64,000 nucleotides of DNA from JBEKUY01 sp049514555 (lineage in GTDB: Bacteria > Acidobacteriota > Terriglobia > Acidiferrales > UBA7541): assembly GCA_049514555.1 (NCBI GenBank), contig JBEKUY010000003.1, positions 310,001-374,000 of the forward strand, read 5' to 3'. The notes beneath the pieces were generated by a model. That model had not been told where the DNA came from, did not search any database, and worked only from the letters and a program-made list of their open reading frames with translations. This document shows, in pieces, positions 53,578-63,544 of the stretch. The translations under genes and the position numbers were made by a program. Each line of letters opens with the position of its first letter. Within the stretch, counting starts at the first letter, position 1.

Positions 53578-53598
53578 TCCCGACAGAAACAGTCGGGA
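53578..53598. repeat. REP-like palindrome TCCCGAC-N7-GTCGGGA
   Basis: Same element as the pair at 14074-14117. It lies just beyond the 3' end of the tmRNA on the minus strand and could act as a transcript-ending hairpin. Confidence 0.6.
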
Positions 53599-53629
53599 CT
53601 CGCTCGGGACACCATATCCTCATCGGATA

Positions 53630-54011
53630 TGGTGGAGGCGGGGGGAGTCGAACCCCCGTCCGAAAAGCGCTACGGCCCGAAGCCTACATGCTTATCTCAA
53701 TTCAGGAGCGGCCCAGCCCGTGAGGGCCTGCCGCATGTTCGCCCGCCACGCTCAGAATGAGCAAGAAACGCAGCCGGCTAGTCCGATGAATCTCGCCCGG
53801 GAATCACGGACCGAGACCCCCGAGCCAGCTCACTGTGTGACGCCTCTTGCCGGGCCCGTGAGCAAAGCCCGGGGAGACGTTGCGCCTAATTTAATTAGGC
53901 AGCAAGAGCCAATTGTGTATTGGCATTTCTAGTTTTCCACCCGATTGCGGGCAGGTGGCGCCCGGCATGCCTTCGGGTCGCGACTGCTTCCGTCGAAACC
54001 GTGTCGCCCCC
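53630..54011 (-). ncRNA. ssrA: tmRNA (transfer-messenger RNA)
   Basis: On the minus strand the gene begins GGGGGCGACACGGTTTCGAC and ends with a tRNA-like T-arm (GGTTCGACTCCC), then CGCCTCC-A-CCA. The 5' GGGGGCG pairs with the 3' CGCCTCC to form the acceptor stem, which fixes the ends. The tag-coding frame (near 53895-53930) encodes ANTQLALAA followed by TAA, matching the LALAA-type degradation signal. Length about 382 bases is normal for one-piece tmRNA. A TACAAT element (54025-54030, minus strand) is a possible -10. It rescues ribosomes stalled on broken mRNA together with SmpB. Confidence 0.95.
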
Positions 54012-54225
54012 GTGTAGCACCACCATTGTATGCCTTCGCGATGGCTCCGGGCAAAGGCCGGTTTCCGCAGCCAACAAAAGAGAGCGACGGTCAACGCTTA
54101 ACTCGTTGCCAGGCGGGGTTTTGTTTCATCCGCCCACAATAGGACACGAAAGCCTTGCTAGACGGTTGACATCCGGCGTAGCCCCTTCCAATATTCAAAG
54201 GCAGGGAATTTCGGGCAAAACACCT

Positions 54226-54951
54226 ATGAAAGCCGGCAAGGTGCAGGAGCACACTACGATCGAGCAGGCGGTCTCGCGCGCGTTGCGCGATAATCTGGAA
54301 AGTCTCCAGCGCTCGTCCAACGAATTGCACCACGCCATCGCCGACGTCGTTGCGGCCTGCTCCAGCAGCAAGCCGACTCACGCCCTGCCTCCCATGCTTC
54401 GCGCGCAGACCGCGGCCGCTTCGCTCTCCGCGGCCTTGGAAGTCTTGTCGCGCTTCATCACCGCGGCGCTCCAGCCGGCCCAACGCACTCCGCTGGAAGC
54501 TGAGGTTGCGCGTCTCGTGGGTCTTCCCGCCGCTGAAACGGAGCCCGCGCCCTCCCCGGAGCTCGTCCCCGCCCCCCCAAGCGACGAGACGGCCGAATCG
54601 CTCGTTGAGCCCGAGCCGATTCCTCCGGAAGAAGAGATCTTCGACGTCTCGCGCCTTTCCCACGAGGAGCAAGAGATGCACCGGCGCGCGAATCGCGTCG
54701 CAAAAGTTTCCATGCAAGACATCAAGATGTTGCGCCCGGAGCAGGTGCGGCTGGGCCGCGAACAAGGCGATATCTGCATCCGGCTACGTGATGACATTGA
54801 GAAAGCTTACAAGGAATATCACCGGCGGTTCCGGCCGATCCTGGATCATCCCGTGGATTATTTCTACTACTGGATGGTCGAGATTCTGGCTGGGGGCGAC
54901 GCTCAGGCGCTCGGCGAATATCCGTACGCGTCTCCGGTACGTCAATCGTAA
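54226..54951 (+). CDS. Conserved hypothetical cytoplasmic protein
   Basis: The 241-residue reading starts at ATG. The first half is helical (ALRDNLESLQRSSNELHHAIADVVAAC) with a Pro/Glu-rich linker (about 110-145). The second half is charged (EEQEMHRRANRVAKVSMQDIKMLRPEQV, REQGDICIRLRDDIEKAYKEYHRRF, VDYFYYWMVEILAGGD). No membrane segment is present. I do not recognise a family. It is followed after 4 bases by the transglycosylase gene. Confidence 0.7.
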   Translation: MKAGKVQEHTTIEQAVSRALRDNLESLQRSSNELHHAIADVVAACSSSKPTHALPPMLRAQTAAASLSAALEVLSRFITAALQPAQRTPLEAEVARLVGLPAAETEPAPSPELVPAPPSDETAESLVEPEPIPPEEEIFDVSRLSHEEQEMHRRANRVAKVSMQDIKMLRPEQVRLGREQGDICIRLRDDIEKAYKEYHRRFRPILDHPVDYFYYWMVEILAGGDAQALGEYPYASPVRQS

Positions 54952-54955
54952 TCGC

Positions 54956-57355
54956 TTGTCGAAAGGCCACGTCGGGTCCGTAGATTGCGGCGAGAGCTGC
55001 GCTGCGCGCCCGCGTCGTGCGGGTTTCCTATTCGGCTTGGTCTGTGCTGTCGCGCTTGTCTTTCTCTGTGCCACGCAGCCTATTTTCGCGCAGACCGGCC
55101 TCCGTGCTCGCCACGGGAGCCGTTCCTCGTCATCGGGCACAGGAAGAAGGACCGCCCGCAAGACCCCACCCTGCCGTTCAGCCGATTGCCGCCCCTCGAT
55201 CGACGGCCCCGCGCAGGAAGGCGCTTCGCCCGAAGACGCCGCCGCCCAGAGCGAGCTGGCCCCCCTTGCCCGCGCCATGCACAACGGTTCGCTCGCGGCC
55301 TACATGCAGGTCGGCGCGTTCGCCGATAAGCACGCCTCCGACGTTTGGGGCGCGCGCGCCGCGCTGGCGCTGGCCTATTTCGATAGCACGAATAGTCACG
55401 CCCAGCAAAGCCTGACCAGGTTCGAGAAGGCTGAGCGGGATCCGCTCCTCCGCGAATATGTTCTCTACTGGCGCGCCCAAGCCAAGCGCTCTCTTGGCAG
55501 GGAAGCGGAGGCTCTCGCCGATTTCGAGACCCTTCGCGCTGATTTCCCCGAGAGCGTTATGAGCGAACAGACCGTCGAGGCTCTCGCGGCCACCGCCGTA
55601 AACATCGGCAAGGCTCGCCAGGCCATCGCCGCACTGGACGACTATCCCGGTACCGCAAGCAAGCCGCCTCTTCTTTCCGAACGAGCGCGCGCGCGGCAGG
55701 TGGCCGGCGAGCTCGACAAGGCGGCCGCCGACTACCAGACGATCTACTATCGTTATCCGCTGAGCGATGAAGCGCAGTCGGTGGGGGGCATCCTTCAGTT
55801 GCTCGCCCGCAAAATGGGCGGCGCATTCCCCCATGCCGCACCCGACCAGCAAGAAAAACGCGCCGAGACCTTCTTCGACGCGCGCAAGTGGCGCGAGGCC
55901 CGCGTCGAGTACGAAAAGCTTCTCGCGACGATTGGCAAGTCCGATGCGTCGCCCCAGGCGCAGCGCGCGCATCTCCGCGTCGCGCAAGCTCGCTTCCAGC
56001 TTGGCGGCTCGCCGAAGCTCATCGAAGCCGTCCGCACTCCGGATCCCGCCGTGGATGCCGAGCGTCTCTACTCGCTTTCGCAAGCGTGGCGCCCCAAGCC
56101 TCGCGAAGCCCCGCGGCATGAAAGGGATATGTTCGCGGCCCTGGCCGCGCTCGATGCCAAATACACGGACTCTCGCGCGAATGAAGACGGTCTGTACGCC
56201 GCGGCGAATTACTTCTGGGCCCAGCTCGACCGCAAGCGTGCGGCTGACGGCTACCGGAAACTCCTGACAAAATTTCCCGGCGGACGCTACGCGCAGACGG
56301 CCGATTGGCGCGTCGCCTGGATCGCCCATCTCAACCGCCAGCCCGAGGCCAAAACGCTGTTCGAGGAGTTCGTCGGCAAGTATCCCGGCTCGGCTTATAT
56401 TGCCAACGCTCTTTATTGGCTCGGCCGCATTGCCGAGCGCGATGGCGACGCCGCTCGCGCCCGCGGAATCTACCTCAAGGCCGAGGACCGTTTCCCGGAA
56501 ACCTACTTCGGCATGCAGGCTTCGTCGCGGATTTTAGCCCTCGGCCGCGAGCCTGTGAATTCCCCCGAGTTTTTGGAGAAGATTGCTGCGCCCCCGCCGC
56601 TTCGCCGCCTCGATGAGCCTATTCCGGCAGCGGCCATCGAGCGCTGGACCCGCGCGCAGGTGTTGCGCACGCTTGCATTTGACGCTTCGGCCGAGCTCGA
56701 ACTTCGCGCCGCCTACTTCGCCTCCTCGAACCCGCGCCGGATGCTCGAGGCTGCGCAGGCTGCCCTCGATCAAGGCCATTACGGAGTAGCCATGGCCCTC
56801 GGCCGCATCGCCGTGCCCAACTTCGAAGCGCGGCACATCGACGAAGTCCCCATGGACGCTTGGAAGACTCTCTTCCCGCTGCCGTACGAATCGGCGCTGC
56901 GCGACGCGGCGGAAAAGAACGGCGTTGACGCCATGCTCGCTGCGGGACTCATGCGCCAGGAGTCCACGTTTCAGCCGGACGCCGTCTCGAAGGCCGGCGC
57001 GGTCGGCCTCATGCAGGTGTTGCCGAAGACCGGACGCCTGGTCTCCCGCCAGGTTCACGTCCGTTATGCCAGGGCGAAACTCAACGATCCCGAGTACAAT
57101 CTTCTGCTTGGCATGCGCTACTTCGCCGATCTTCTGCGCACGCAGGGCAGCCCCGAAGCCGCGCTCGGCGCCTTCAACGCCGGCGAGGACCGGGTGGCGA
57201 GTTGGCAGGCGGAGCGCCACTACGATGAGTTGCCGGAATTCGTTGAGTCGATCCCGTTCACGGAGACGCGCGAGTACATCCAAATCGTTCTGCGCAATGC
57301 GGCGGTGTACCGCATGATTTACGGCGGAAAAGCGACGGCGGGAAGCAGCCGGTGA
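54956..57355 (+). CDS. Soluble lytic murein transglycosylase (Slt70-like) with TPR-type solenoid
   Basis: The frame is open further upstream but coding content begins around TTG at 54956, a start without a strong ribosome site. A signal peptide (GFLFGLVCAVALVFLCATQPIFA) is followed by a long alpha-superhelical region of tetratricopeptide-like repeats (about 80-600) and a C-terminal SLT domain with catalytic Glu in AGLMRQESTFQPDAVS, plus GAVGLMQVLP and AFNAGEDRV. It cleaves peptidoglycan to anhydro-muropeptides. Its stop overlaps the aminotransferase start. Confidence 0.88.
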   Translation: MSKGHVGSVDCGESCAARPRRAGFLFGLVCAVALVFLCATQPIFAQTGLRARHGSRSSSSGTGRRTARKTPPCRSADCRPSIDGPAQEGASPEDAAAQSELAPLARAMHNGSLAAYMQVGAFADKHASDVWGARAALALAYFDSTNSHAQQSLTRFEKAERDPLLREYVLYWRAQAKRSLGREAEALADFETLRADFPESVMSEQTVEALAATAVNIGKARQAIAALDDYPGTASKPPLLSERARARQVAGELDKAAADYQTIYYRYPLSDEAQSVGGILQLLARKMGGAFPHAAPDQQEKRAETFFDARKWREARVEYEKLLATIGKSDASPQAQRAHLRVAQARFQLGGSPKLIEAVRTPDPAVDAERLYSLSQAWRPKPREAPRHERDMFAALAALDAKYTDSRANEDGLYAAANYFWAQLDRKRAADGYRKLLTKFPGGRYAQTADWRVAWIAHLNRQPEAKTLFEEFVGKYPGSAYIANALYWLGRIAERDGDAARARGIYLKAEDRFPETYFGMQASSRILALGREPVNSPEFLEKIAAPPPLRRLDEPIPAAAIERWTRAQVLRTLAFDASAELELRAAYFASSNPRRMLEAAQAALDQGHYGVAMALGRIAVPNFEARHIDEVPMDAWKTLFPLPYESALRDAAEKNGVDAMLAAGLMRQESTFQPDAVSKAGAVGLMQVLPKTGRLVSRQVHVRYARAKLNDPEYNLLLGMRYFADLLRTQGSPEAALGAFNAGEDRVASWQAERHYDELPEFVESIPFTETREYIQIVLRNAAVYRMIYGGKATAGSSR

Positions 57356-58569
57356 GCGCGCCCGAAATCAGTCCAAAATCCGAAGCGGTTTCCGCGGGGA
57401 AAACCGCTCGCCGCATGCTCTCCACGAAGGCGGAGCGCTTCACCGAATCGGTCATCCGCGAAATGACGCGTCTGGCGATGCGCTACGACGCTGTCAATCT
57501 GGCCCAGGGTTTTCCCGATTTCGCCGCGCCCGCCGAAGTGAAGGAAGCCGCGCGCAAAGCCATCGCCGAGGACATCAATCAGTACGCGATCACCTGGGGC
57601 GCGAAATCGCTCCGCGACGCCATCGTGGAAAAGTTCGCCCGCACCCAGGGCGTGCGGGTGGACCCCGAGCGCGAGATTACTGTCTGCTGCGGCTCAACCG
57701 AAGCGATGATGTCGTCGATGATGGCGGTCATCAATCCCGGCGATGAGGTCGTGGTCCTCGAGCCTTTTTACGAGAATTACGGTCCGGACGCCATCCTCTC
57801 GGGCGCCACGCCCCGCTTCGTGAAACTGCGGCCGCCGGACTGGACCTTCGACGAAAAGGAGCTGTCCGCCGCCTTTGGCCCGCACACCAAGGCCATCATC
57901 CTGAATACGCCCAACAATCCCACGGGAAAGGTCTTCACGCGCGCCGAGCTGGAGTTCATCCGCGATCTCTGCGTCCGCTGGAACGCGTTCTGCATCACCG
58001 ACGAGATTTACGAGCACATCCTTTACGACGGCGCCGAGCACATCTCCATGGCGCGCATCGAAGGCATGCGCGATCGCACCATCACCATCAACGGCATGTC
58101 CAAGACCTACAGCGTCACGGGATGGCGCGTCGGCTGGGCCATTGCCGCGCCGGAACCCACCACCGCCATCCGCAAGGTCCACGACTTTCTCACCGTCGGC
58201 GCTGCCGCGCCGCTGCAGGAAGCCGGAGCGCTCGCTCTCCGCCTCCCGCAAAGCTATTACGAGAAACTGGCCGCCGATTATTCTGCGCGCCGCGCGCGCA
58301 TGCTCGCGATCCTCGAGCGCGCGGGCTTCGGCGTCTTCAAGCCGCGCGGCGCCTACTACATCATGACCGACATCTCGCGCTTCGGTTATCCCGACGACGT
58401 CAGCTTCTCGACCTTTCTGGTGGAGAAAATCGGCGTCGCAGTGGTTCCCGGCTCCAGCTTCTACAACGATCCGCGCGACGGCGCACGCCAAGTGCGCTTC
58501 ACCTTCTGCAAGACCGAGAAAACCCTCGCCGCCGCCGAAGAGCGGCTCGGACGCTTATCGCCAAAGTAG
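57352..58569 (+). CDS. Class I/II PLP-dependent aminotransferase
   Basis: The GTG start overlaps the previous stop (GTGA). The 405-residue enzyme has YDAVNLAQGFPDF, NTPNNPTGKVFTRAE, DEIYEHILYDG, and the PLP lysine in TINGMSKTYSVTGWRVGW. It resembles aspartate or kynurenine/glutamine aminotransferases; the substrate is not determined. Length is normal for the fold-type I group. Confidence 0.93.
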   Translation: MSAPEISPKSEAVSAGKTARRMLSTKAERFTESVIREMTRLAMRYDAVNLAQGFPDFAAPAEVKEAARKAIAEDINQYAITWGAKSLRDAIVEKFARTQGVRVDPEREITVCCGSTEAMMSSMMAVINPGDEVVVLEPFYENYGPDAILSGATPRFVKLRPPDWTFDEKELSAAFGPHTKAIILNTPNNPTGKVFTRAELEFIRDLCVRWNAFCITDEIYEHILYDGAEHISMARIEGMRDRTITINGMSKTYSVTGWRVGWAIAAPEPTTAIRKVHDFLTVGAAAPLQEAGALALRLPQSYYEKLAADYSARRARMLAILERAGFGVFKPRGAYYIMTDISRFGYPDDVSFSTFLVEKIGVAVVPGSSFYNDPRDGARQVRFTFCKTEKTLAAAEERLGRLSPK

Positions 58570-58645
58570 CTGAGCTTGCCCTCGTGGAAGCGCTGCGCCC
58601 GGTCCCCGGAAAGCGAGGTATGTTAGAATCCGCGCGACAAACACC

Positions 58646-59050
58646 ATGAACGTCGAGATCATTCCGGCGAATACGCGCCTCGAACAGAACGGCGACGGCG
58701 TAGCATTTGACATTTCTTCCAGCGCCACGCGGACGTTCCTGTGCACGCTGGTGATCGCCGAGCAGATCGAGCAGGAATCTCTCGACGTTTCCATCTGGGG
58801 ATCGCCCGACGGCGAGAACTGGGGAACGAAACCTCTGTTGAAGCTTCCGCAGAGTTTTTATCGCGGCGAAGCGAGGATGGTGCTCGATCTTTCGCTCAAG
58901 CCGCAAGTGAAATTCATTCGCGCGAAGTGGGAATTGAATCGCTGGGGGCGCGTTACGCCGGCGCCGATGTTCGTGGCCGGATGCCTGCTGCGGGAGATCC
59001 CGCCCATGTCGCGCGAGACGCCCACCAGGCGCGCTCTCGCCAAGCCATAG
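58646..59050 (+). CDS. Small hypothetical protein, beta-rich
   Basis: A 134-residue soluble protein with alternating strands (FLCTLVIAEQIEQESLDVSIWGSPDGENWG, KPQVKFIRAKWELNRWG). The SIWGSPDGENWG segment recalls small beta-sandwich modules. No signal peptide or named family. It is probably real from codon use, with unknown function. Confidence 0.7.
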   Translation: MNVEIIPANTRLEQNGDGVAFDISSSATRTFLCTLVIAEQIEQESLDVSIWGSPDGENWGTKPLLKLPQSFYRGEARMVLDLSLKPQVKFIRAKWELNRWGRVTPAPMFVAGCLLREIPPMSRETPTRRALAKP

Positions 59051-59298
59051 GCTTGCGGTCGGAGCGCCTCCGCGGGAAAATCCTCCAGCTTGCCGGCAAG
59101 GAATGTGAGAAGGGGTAGGAAGCTGACGGTCGGTTGCCCTGTGGTGGTCGCTTCCTACCCCGCGAGTGGTCTTATCCACATAGACGCAGACAAGCCACGA
59201 AAGGTTTCGCCTCTCACCGAAAATTAATTTCGCCCTTCTTGGCGCGCCCTGGAAGGAAGGCTGTTCATGATTATGGACGGCATCCGCTCCGCGCGCGC

Positions 59299-60696
59299 TC
59301 AGACGGTGAGCGAGACGGTCAGAAGATACTGCGCAACGTCAATCGGCCAGTGGAACTGAGCCTCCGCGGCCGATTTCAGCGCCGCAGCCGCATCGGGCTC
59401 GCCATGGATGACGAAAGTCTTCCGCGGCGGCGCGGAGAATCCGGCGAGCCAGCGCAGCAGTTCGCTTTTCCCTGCGTGCGCTGAAAGTTGGCGTAGTTCA
59501 ACGATTTCCGCGCAGACAGGAACCTGCTGGCCGTGAATGCTCAGCGTCTTCGCGCCTTCGAGCAGAGCGCGGCCGCGCGTGCCTTCGGCCTGGAAGCCGG
59601 CAAGCACCACGGCATTGCGCGAATCGGGCAAGCGTCGCGCGAGATGAAACAGGACGCGCCCGCCGGCGGCCATGCCGCTCGCGGAGAGAATGATGCAGGG
59701 AGTCGCGACGTTGCTGATCTGCTTCGATTCCTCCGCCGAGCGGGTGAGATGGAATTCGTGCGTGTTCAGGGGGTCGCGCGTGCCGCTGGTCTCTTCGCGG
59801 AGGAATTGCACGTCGTGGTCTTCTCGGTGGCGGAGATAAAGATCGGTGGCGCTGACGGCCATCGGGCTATCGATGTAAACCGGAACGTGAGGGATGCGGT
59901 GGTAATCCTCGAGTTGGCGTAGCAGGTACATCAGGGTTTGGGTGCGGCCGACGGCAAACGAGGGAACCACAATCGAGCCGCCGCGCTTGACCACGCGGTT
60001 GACGATATCCGCGAGCGCATCGAGCGCCGAGCCGCCGGGATGTTCGCGGTCGCCGTAGGTCGATTCGCAGAGAAGAAAATCGGCCCGCGGAGGCGTCACC
60101 GGATCTTTCAGGATAGGCTGGTCGTAACGGCCGACATCGCCGGAAAAAACCACGACAAACGACTTGCCGCCTTCGGAGACGGTGAGTTCGAGGCTGGACG
60201 AGCCGAGAATGTGTCCCGCGTCGTAGGAGCGCACCGCGAATTCCGGGCTGATGGTAAAGGAACCGTCGCGCGGAACCGGCTTCATGAGTTTCAGCACGGG
60301 ATCGACGTCTTCGCTTTTGTACAAGGGAAGCGGCACGGCGTGGCGAGTGTACTTGCCCTGGGCGGCGTGCTCGGCGTCTTCTTCCTGCAGGTGCGCGGAA
60401 TCGCGGAGAAGAATCTCGGCCAGCTCGATGGTGGCGGCGTCGGCGAATATCGGTCCGTGAAAGCCGGCGCGCACGAGACACGGCAACCAGCCAGTGTGAT
60501 CCAGGTGGGCGTGCGTGAGCACGACCCAGTTGATGGTCTTGGGATCGATGGGCAGTGGCTGCCAGTTGCGGTCCTTGAGCTCGTGTCCGCCCTGGAAGAG
60601 GCCGCAGTCGATCAGCAGCCGCTTGCCGTTCGCTTCGACGAGATGCTTCGAGCCGGTGACGCAGCCTGCCGCGCCAAGAAATGTGAGTTGTGCCAT
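59299..60696 (-). CDS. Beta-CASP metallo-beta-lactamase-fold RNA/DNA hydrolase
   Basis: The 465-residue protein has the HxHxDH motif in LTHAHLDHTGWLP, a beta-CASP cap (about 210-340; PVYIDSPMAVSATDLYL), and the RMMBL C-terminal motif with the final His in QLSAHAGKSELLRWL. It belongs to the YSH1/CPSF73-like group, which cleave or degrade RNA in bacteria and archaea. The exact substrate is not known. Confidence 0.92.
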   Translation of the reverse strand: MAQLTFLGAAGCVTGSKHLVEANGKRLLIDCGLFQGGHELKDRNWQPLPIDPKTINWVVLTHAHLDHTGWLPCLVRAGFHGPIFADAATIELAEILLRDSAHLQEEDAEHAAQGKYTRHAVPLPLYKSEDVDPVLKLMKPVPRDGSFTISPEFAVRSYDAGHILGSSSLELTVSEGGKSFVVVFSGDVGRYDQPILKDPVTPPRADFLLCESTYGDREHPGGSALDALADIVNRVVKRGGSIVVPSFAVGRTQTLMYLLRQLEDYHRIPHVPVYIDSPMAVSATDLYLRHREDHDVQFLREETSGTRDPLNTHEFHLTRSAEESKQISNVATPCIILSASGMAAGGRVLFHLARRLPDSRNAVVLAGFQAEGTRGRALLEGAKTLSIHGQQVPVCAEIVELRQLSAHAGKSELLRWLAGFSAPPRKTFVIHGEPDAAAALKSAAEAQFHWPIDVAQYLLTVSLTV

Positions 60697-60887
60697 AGGA
60701 ACAGTATTGTAAACGAATCAGGCCCGTCTCGTAGCGGCCAGCTTCAGTGTGCGGTGCCACAACATCCTTTACAGTGGGAGGCGCTCCATGGTCCTAGGCA
60801 ATCAGCCTCCTGGCCGTGTGGGGCGCGGCGTGATTGCGTCTTGCGGGGGCGTGGGATCGGACTTAGCATCTCGGGGGGAGACGAACG

Positions 60888-62066
60888 ATGAGAAAAGAGC
60901 AGATTGACAGGCGGGAATTCATGAAGGTAGTCAGCGGGTCGGTGGCGGTGATGTCGGCGCTGCCGGAGCCGATTCTCAGTTTAGGAGGGAACGCGCGCAG
61001 CATGCGTGCGGCGGGGAGCGAGCCGAGAACGGAGGAGACCCCGAAGACTCCGCCAAAGATCAAGTTCGCGGTGATCGGCCTGAACCACTATCACATCTAT
61101 AGCCAGGTGGGAGCCGTGCTGCGGGGCGGTGGGGAACTGGTTTCGGTTTATGCGCAGGAGCCCGACTTCGCTGACGCGTTCCTGAAACGCTTTCCGCAAG
61201 CAAGACTTGCCCGCAGCGAGAATGAGATTCTCGAGGATGGCGCGATACAGCTCGTCCTGAGCGCGGCAATTCCCGACGAGCGCGCGCCGCTCGGCGTCAG
61301 AGTGATGCAGCACGGCAAGGACTACATGGCCGACAAGCCGGGGATCACCACGCTCGAACAACTCGCGGAAGTGCGCCGTGTCCAAGCGCAGACGCGGCGC
61401 ATCTATTCGATCATGTACAGCGAGCGGATGGAGAACCGCGCGACGGTGAAAGCCGGAGAGTTGGTGAAGGCTGGGGCGATTGGCCGCGTGGTCCAGACGA
61501 TCGGGCTGGGACCGCACCGCATGAGCCCGAAACAACGTCCGGCGTGGTTCTTCGATAAAAAGAGGTACGGCGGAATCCTCTGCGATATCGGGTCGCACCA
61601 AGCCGATCAGTTTCTCTATTTCACCGGCTCGACCCGCGCCGAGGTCGTGGCTGCGCAGGCTGGGAACGTGCACAACCAGCAGTACCCGAACTTCGAGGAT
61701 TTCGGCGACGTTTTGCTGCGAGGCGACAGCGGAACCGGTTACATCCGGGTGGATTGGTTCACGCCGGACGGGCTGGCGACTTGGGGCGACGGGCGGCTGA
61801 CCATCCTCGGGACGGACGGGTTTATCGAAGTCCGCAAGAACATCGACATCGCAGGGCGGCCTGGCGAGAGCCATCTTTTTTTGGTGGACCAGAAGCAGGC
61901 GCAGTACATCGACTGCAGCAACCAGCCGCTGCCGTACGGCGAACAGCTCGTCTCCGACGTTGTGAACCGGACCGAAACGGCGATGCCGCAGGAACACTGC
62001 TTTCTCGCGACGGAGCTGGTGTTGAAAGCTCAAAAGCAAGCGCAGAGGTTGAGTTTCAAGGCGTGA
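60888..62066 (+). CDS. Tat-exported Gfo/Idh/MocA-family oxidoreductase
   Basis: The ATG follows GGGGGGAGACGAACG. The 392 residues begin with a twin-arginine signal DRREFMKVVSG, then a Rossmann fold (FAVIGLNHYHIY), the lysine of the family in MADKPGITT, and a C-terminal dimer domain with the likely catalytic His in CDIGSHQADQF. Such proteins oxidise or reduce sugars using NAD(P) carried folded through Tat. It forms an operon with the next oxidoreductase (31-base gap). Confidence 0.9.
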   Translation: MRKEQIDRREFMKVVSGSVAVMSALPEPILSLGGNARSMRAAGSEPRTEETPKTPPKIKFAVIGLNHYHIYSQVGAVLRGGGELVSVYAQEPDFADAFLKRFPQARLARSENEILEDGAIQLVLSAAIPDERAPLGVRVMQHGKDYMADKPGITTLEQLAEVRRVQAQTRRIYSIMYSERMENRATVKAGELVKAGAIGRVVQTIGLGPHRMSPKQRPAWFFDKKRYGGILCDIGSHQADQFLYFTGSTRAEVVAAQAGNVHNQQYPNFEDFGDVLLRGDSGTGYIRVDWFTPDGLATWGDGRLTILGTDGFIEVRKNIDIAGRPGESHLFLVDQKQAQYIDCSNQPLPYGEQLVSDVVNRTETAMPQEHCFLATELVLKAQKQAQRLSFKA

Positions 62067-62097
62067 TTGAGGCGATGCTCGGACAAAGGATCGTGCC

Positions 62098-63507
62098 ATG
62101 ACAAACAAACGCAAAGAAGGTACAGCGCGGCGGGAGTTCATTAAGACGGCGGTCGCCGGGATGGGCGTCGCATCGCTTTCTCTGAGGGGATTCCCCACGA
62201 TCGTGCCGGCCTCGGTGATGGGGAAATTGGCGCCGAGTAACCGCATCAACGTCGGCGCCATCGGCACGGGGCGAATCTCTCGGATTCACGACCTGCCGGG
62301 AGTGTGGAAGTACGACAATGCCCGGATCATGGCCGTCTGCGACCTGGACAGCAAAAGGATGGAAGACGCCAAGAGTTTGGTGAACGGATATTACAGCCAG
62401 AAGACCGCGAAGACGTACGACGGCGTTGCGGGGTACCTGGATTACCGCGAACTCCTCAAGAACAAGGATGTGGATGCGGTGCTGGTGAGCACGCCGGATC
62501 ACTGGCATGCGCTGATCAGCATCGCCGCGGTCGAGGCGGGCAAGGACGTGTACCAGCAGAAGCCTGCTTCGCTCACGATCGTGGAAGGCAGGGCGCTGAG
62601 CGACGCGGTGCACCGTAGCGGGCGCATCTTCCAGATGGGGAGCCAGCAGCGGTCTTCGGTGCAGTTCCGTTATGCGGCGGAGTTGATTCGCAACGGGCGG
62701 ATCGGGCAGTTGAAAACCGTGCAGGTGGGCCTCCCGGTGGATCCGTCCGGGGACGAAGAACCGGAAATGCCGGTTCCGAAGAACTTGAATTACGAGATGT
62801 GGCTGGGCTCGACGCCCTACGTGTACTACACGGAAAAGCGCGTCCATCCGCAGAAGGATTACGACCGTCCCGGTTGGTTGCGGTGCGAGCAGTTTGGCGC
62901 GGGGATGATCACCGGCTGGGGCTCTCATCACATCGACTGCGCCCACTGGGCCATGAACACGGAGTACACCGGACCGGTCGAGGTGTGGGGCACGGCGGAG
63001 TTTCCCACGAAGGGATTGTGGGACGTCCACGGCAAGTTCAGAACCGAAGCGCTCTACGCCAATGGCGTGCGCATGAGCGTCAGCGACAGCTTCCCGAATG
63101 GCATCCGTTTCGCGGGAACCGAAGGATGGGTGTTCGTCTCGCGCGGGAATGAATCGGTGACCGAAAGCGATCCGGTGGCGAAACTGAAGGACAGTCAGGC
63201 GCTCGCCGCCAGCGATCCGAAGATCATCACTTCGGTCATCGGGCCTGACGAGATACACCTGTACGAGAGCAAAGATCAGCACGGCAACTGGCTCGAATGC
63301 GTGAGGACGCGGCAGCAGCCCATCGCGCCCGTGGAAGTGGGGCACAGGTCGTGCTCGGCGTGCTTGGTCCATCACATCGTGATGAAATTGAAGCGGAAGG
63401 TGTATTGGGATCCGGGCAGGGAACGATTCAAGAATGACGACGAGGCCAACGCCATGCTCTCCCGGGCGCAACGCTGGCCTTACACCATCAGCGCAATCGA
63501 AAGCTGA
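62098..63507 (+). CDS. Second Tat-exported Gfo/Idh/MocA-family oxidoreductase
   Basis: The 469-residue protein has a twin-arginine signal ARREFIKTAVAGMG, the dinucleotide-binding loop GAIGTGRISR, the lysine in VYQQKPASLT, and the active-site region GWGSHHIDCAHWAM. It is longer than the first copy. Similar proteins in Acidobacteriota and Planctomycetota act on glycosides with retained or tightly bound NAD; substrate unknown. Together with the cupin gene it forms a probable sugar-oxidation operon. Confidence 0.92.
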   Translation: MTNKRKEGTARREFIKTAVAGMGVASLSLRGFPTIVPASVMGKLAPSNRINVGAIGTGRISRIHDLPGVWKYDNARIMAVCDLDSKRMEDAKSLVNGYYSQKTAKTYDGVAGYLDYRELLKNKDVDAVLVSTPDHWHALISIAAVEAGKDVYQQKPASLTIVEGRALSDAVHRSGRIFQMGSQQRSSVQFRYAAELIRNGRIGQLKTVQVGLPVDPSGDEEPEMPVPKNLNYEMWLGSTPYVYYTEKRVHPQKDYDRPGWLRCEQFGAGMITGWGSHHIDCAHWAMNTEYTGPVEVWGTAEFPTKGLWDVHGKFRTEALYANGVRMSVSDSFPNGIRFAGTEGWVFVSRGNESVTESDPVAKLKDSQALAASDPKIITSVIGPDEIHLYESKDQHGNWLECVRTRQQPIAPVEVGHRSCSACLVHHIVMKLKRKVYWDPGRERFKNDDEANAMLSRAQRWPYTISAIES

Positions 63508-63544
63508 TTCGTTTTCATCCTTCAGCAGAACGAGGACAGGGACA

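Noticed and set aside
53720..53932. Small plus-strand protein
   Set aside because: It lies wholly inside the tmRNA gene and has no ribosome site.
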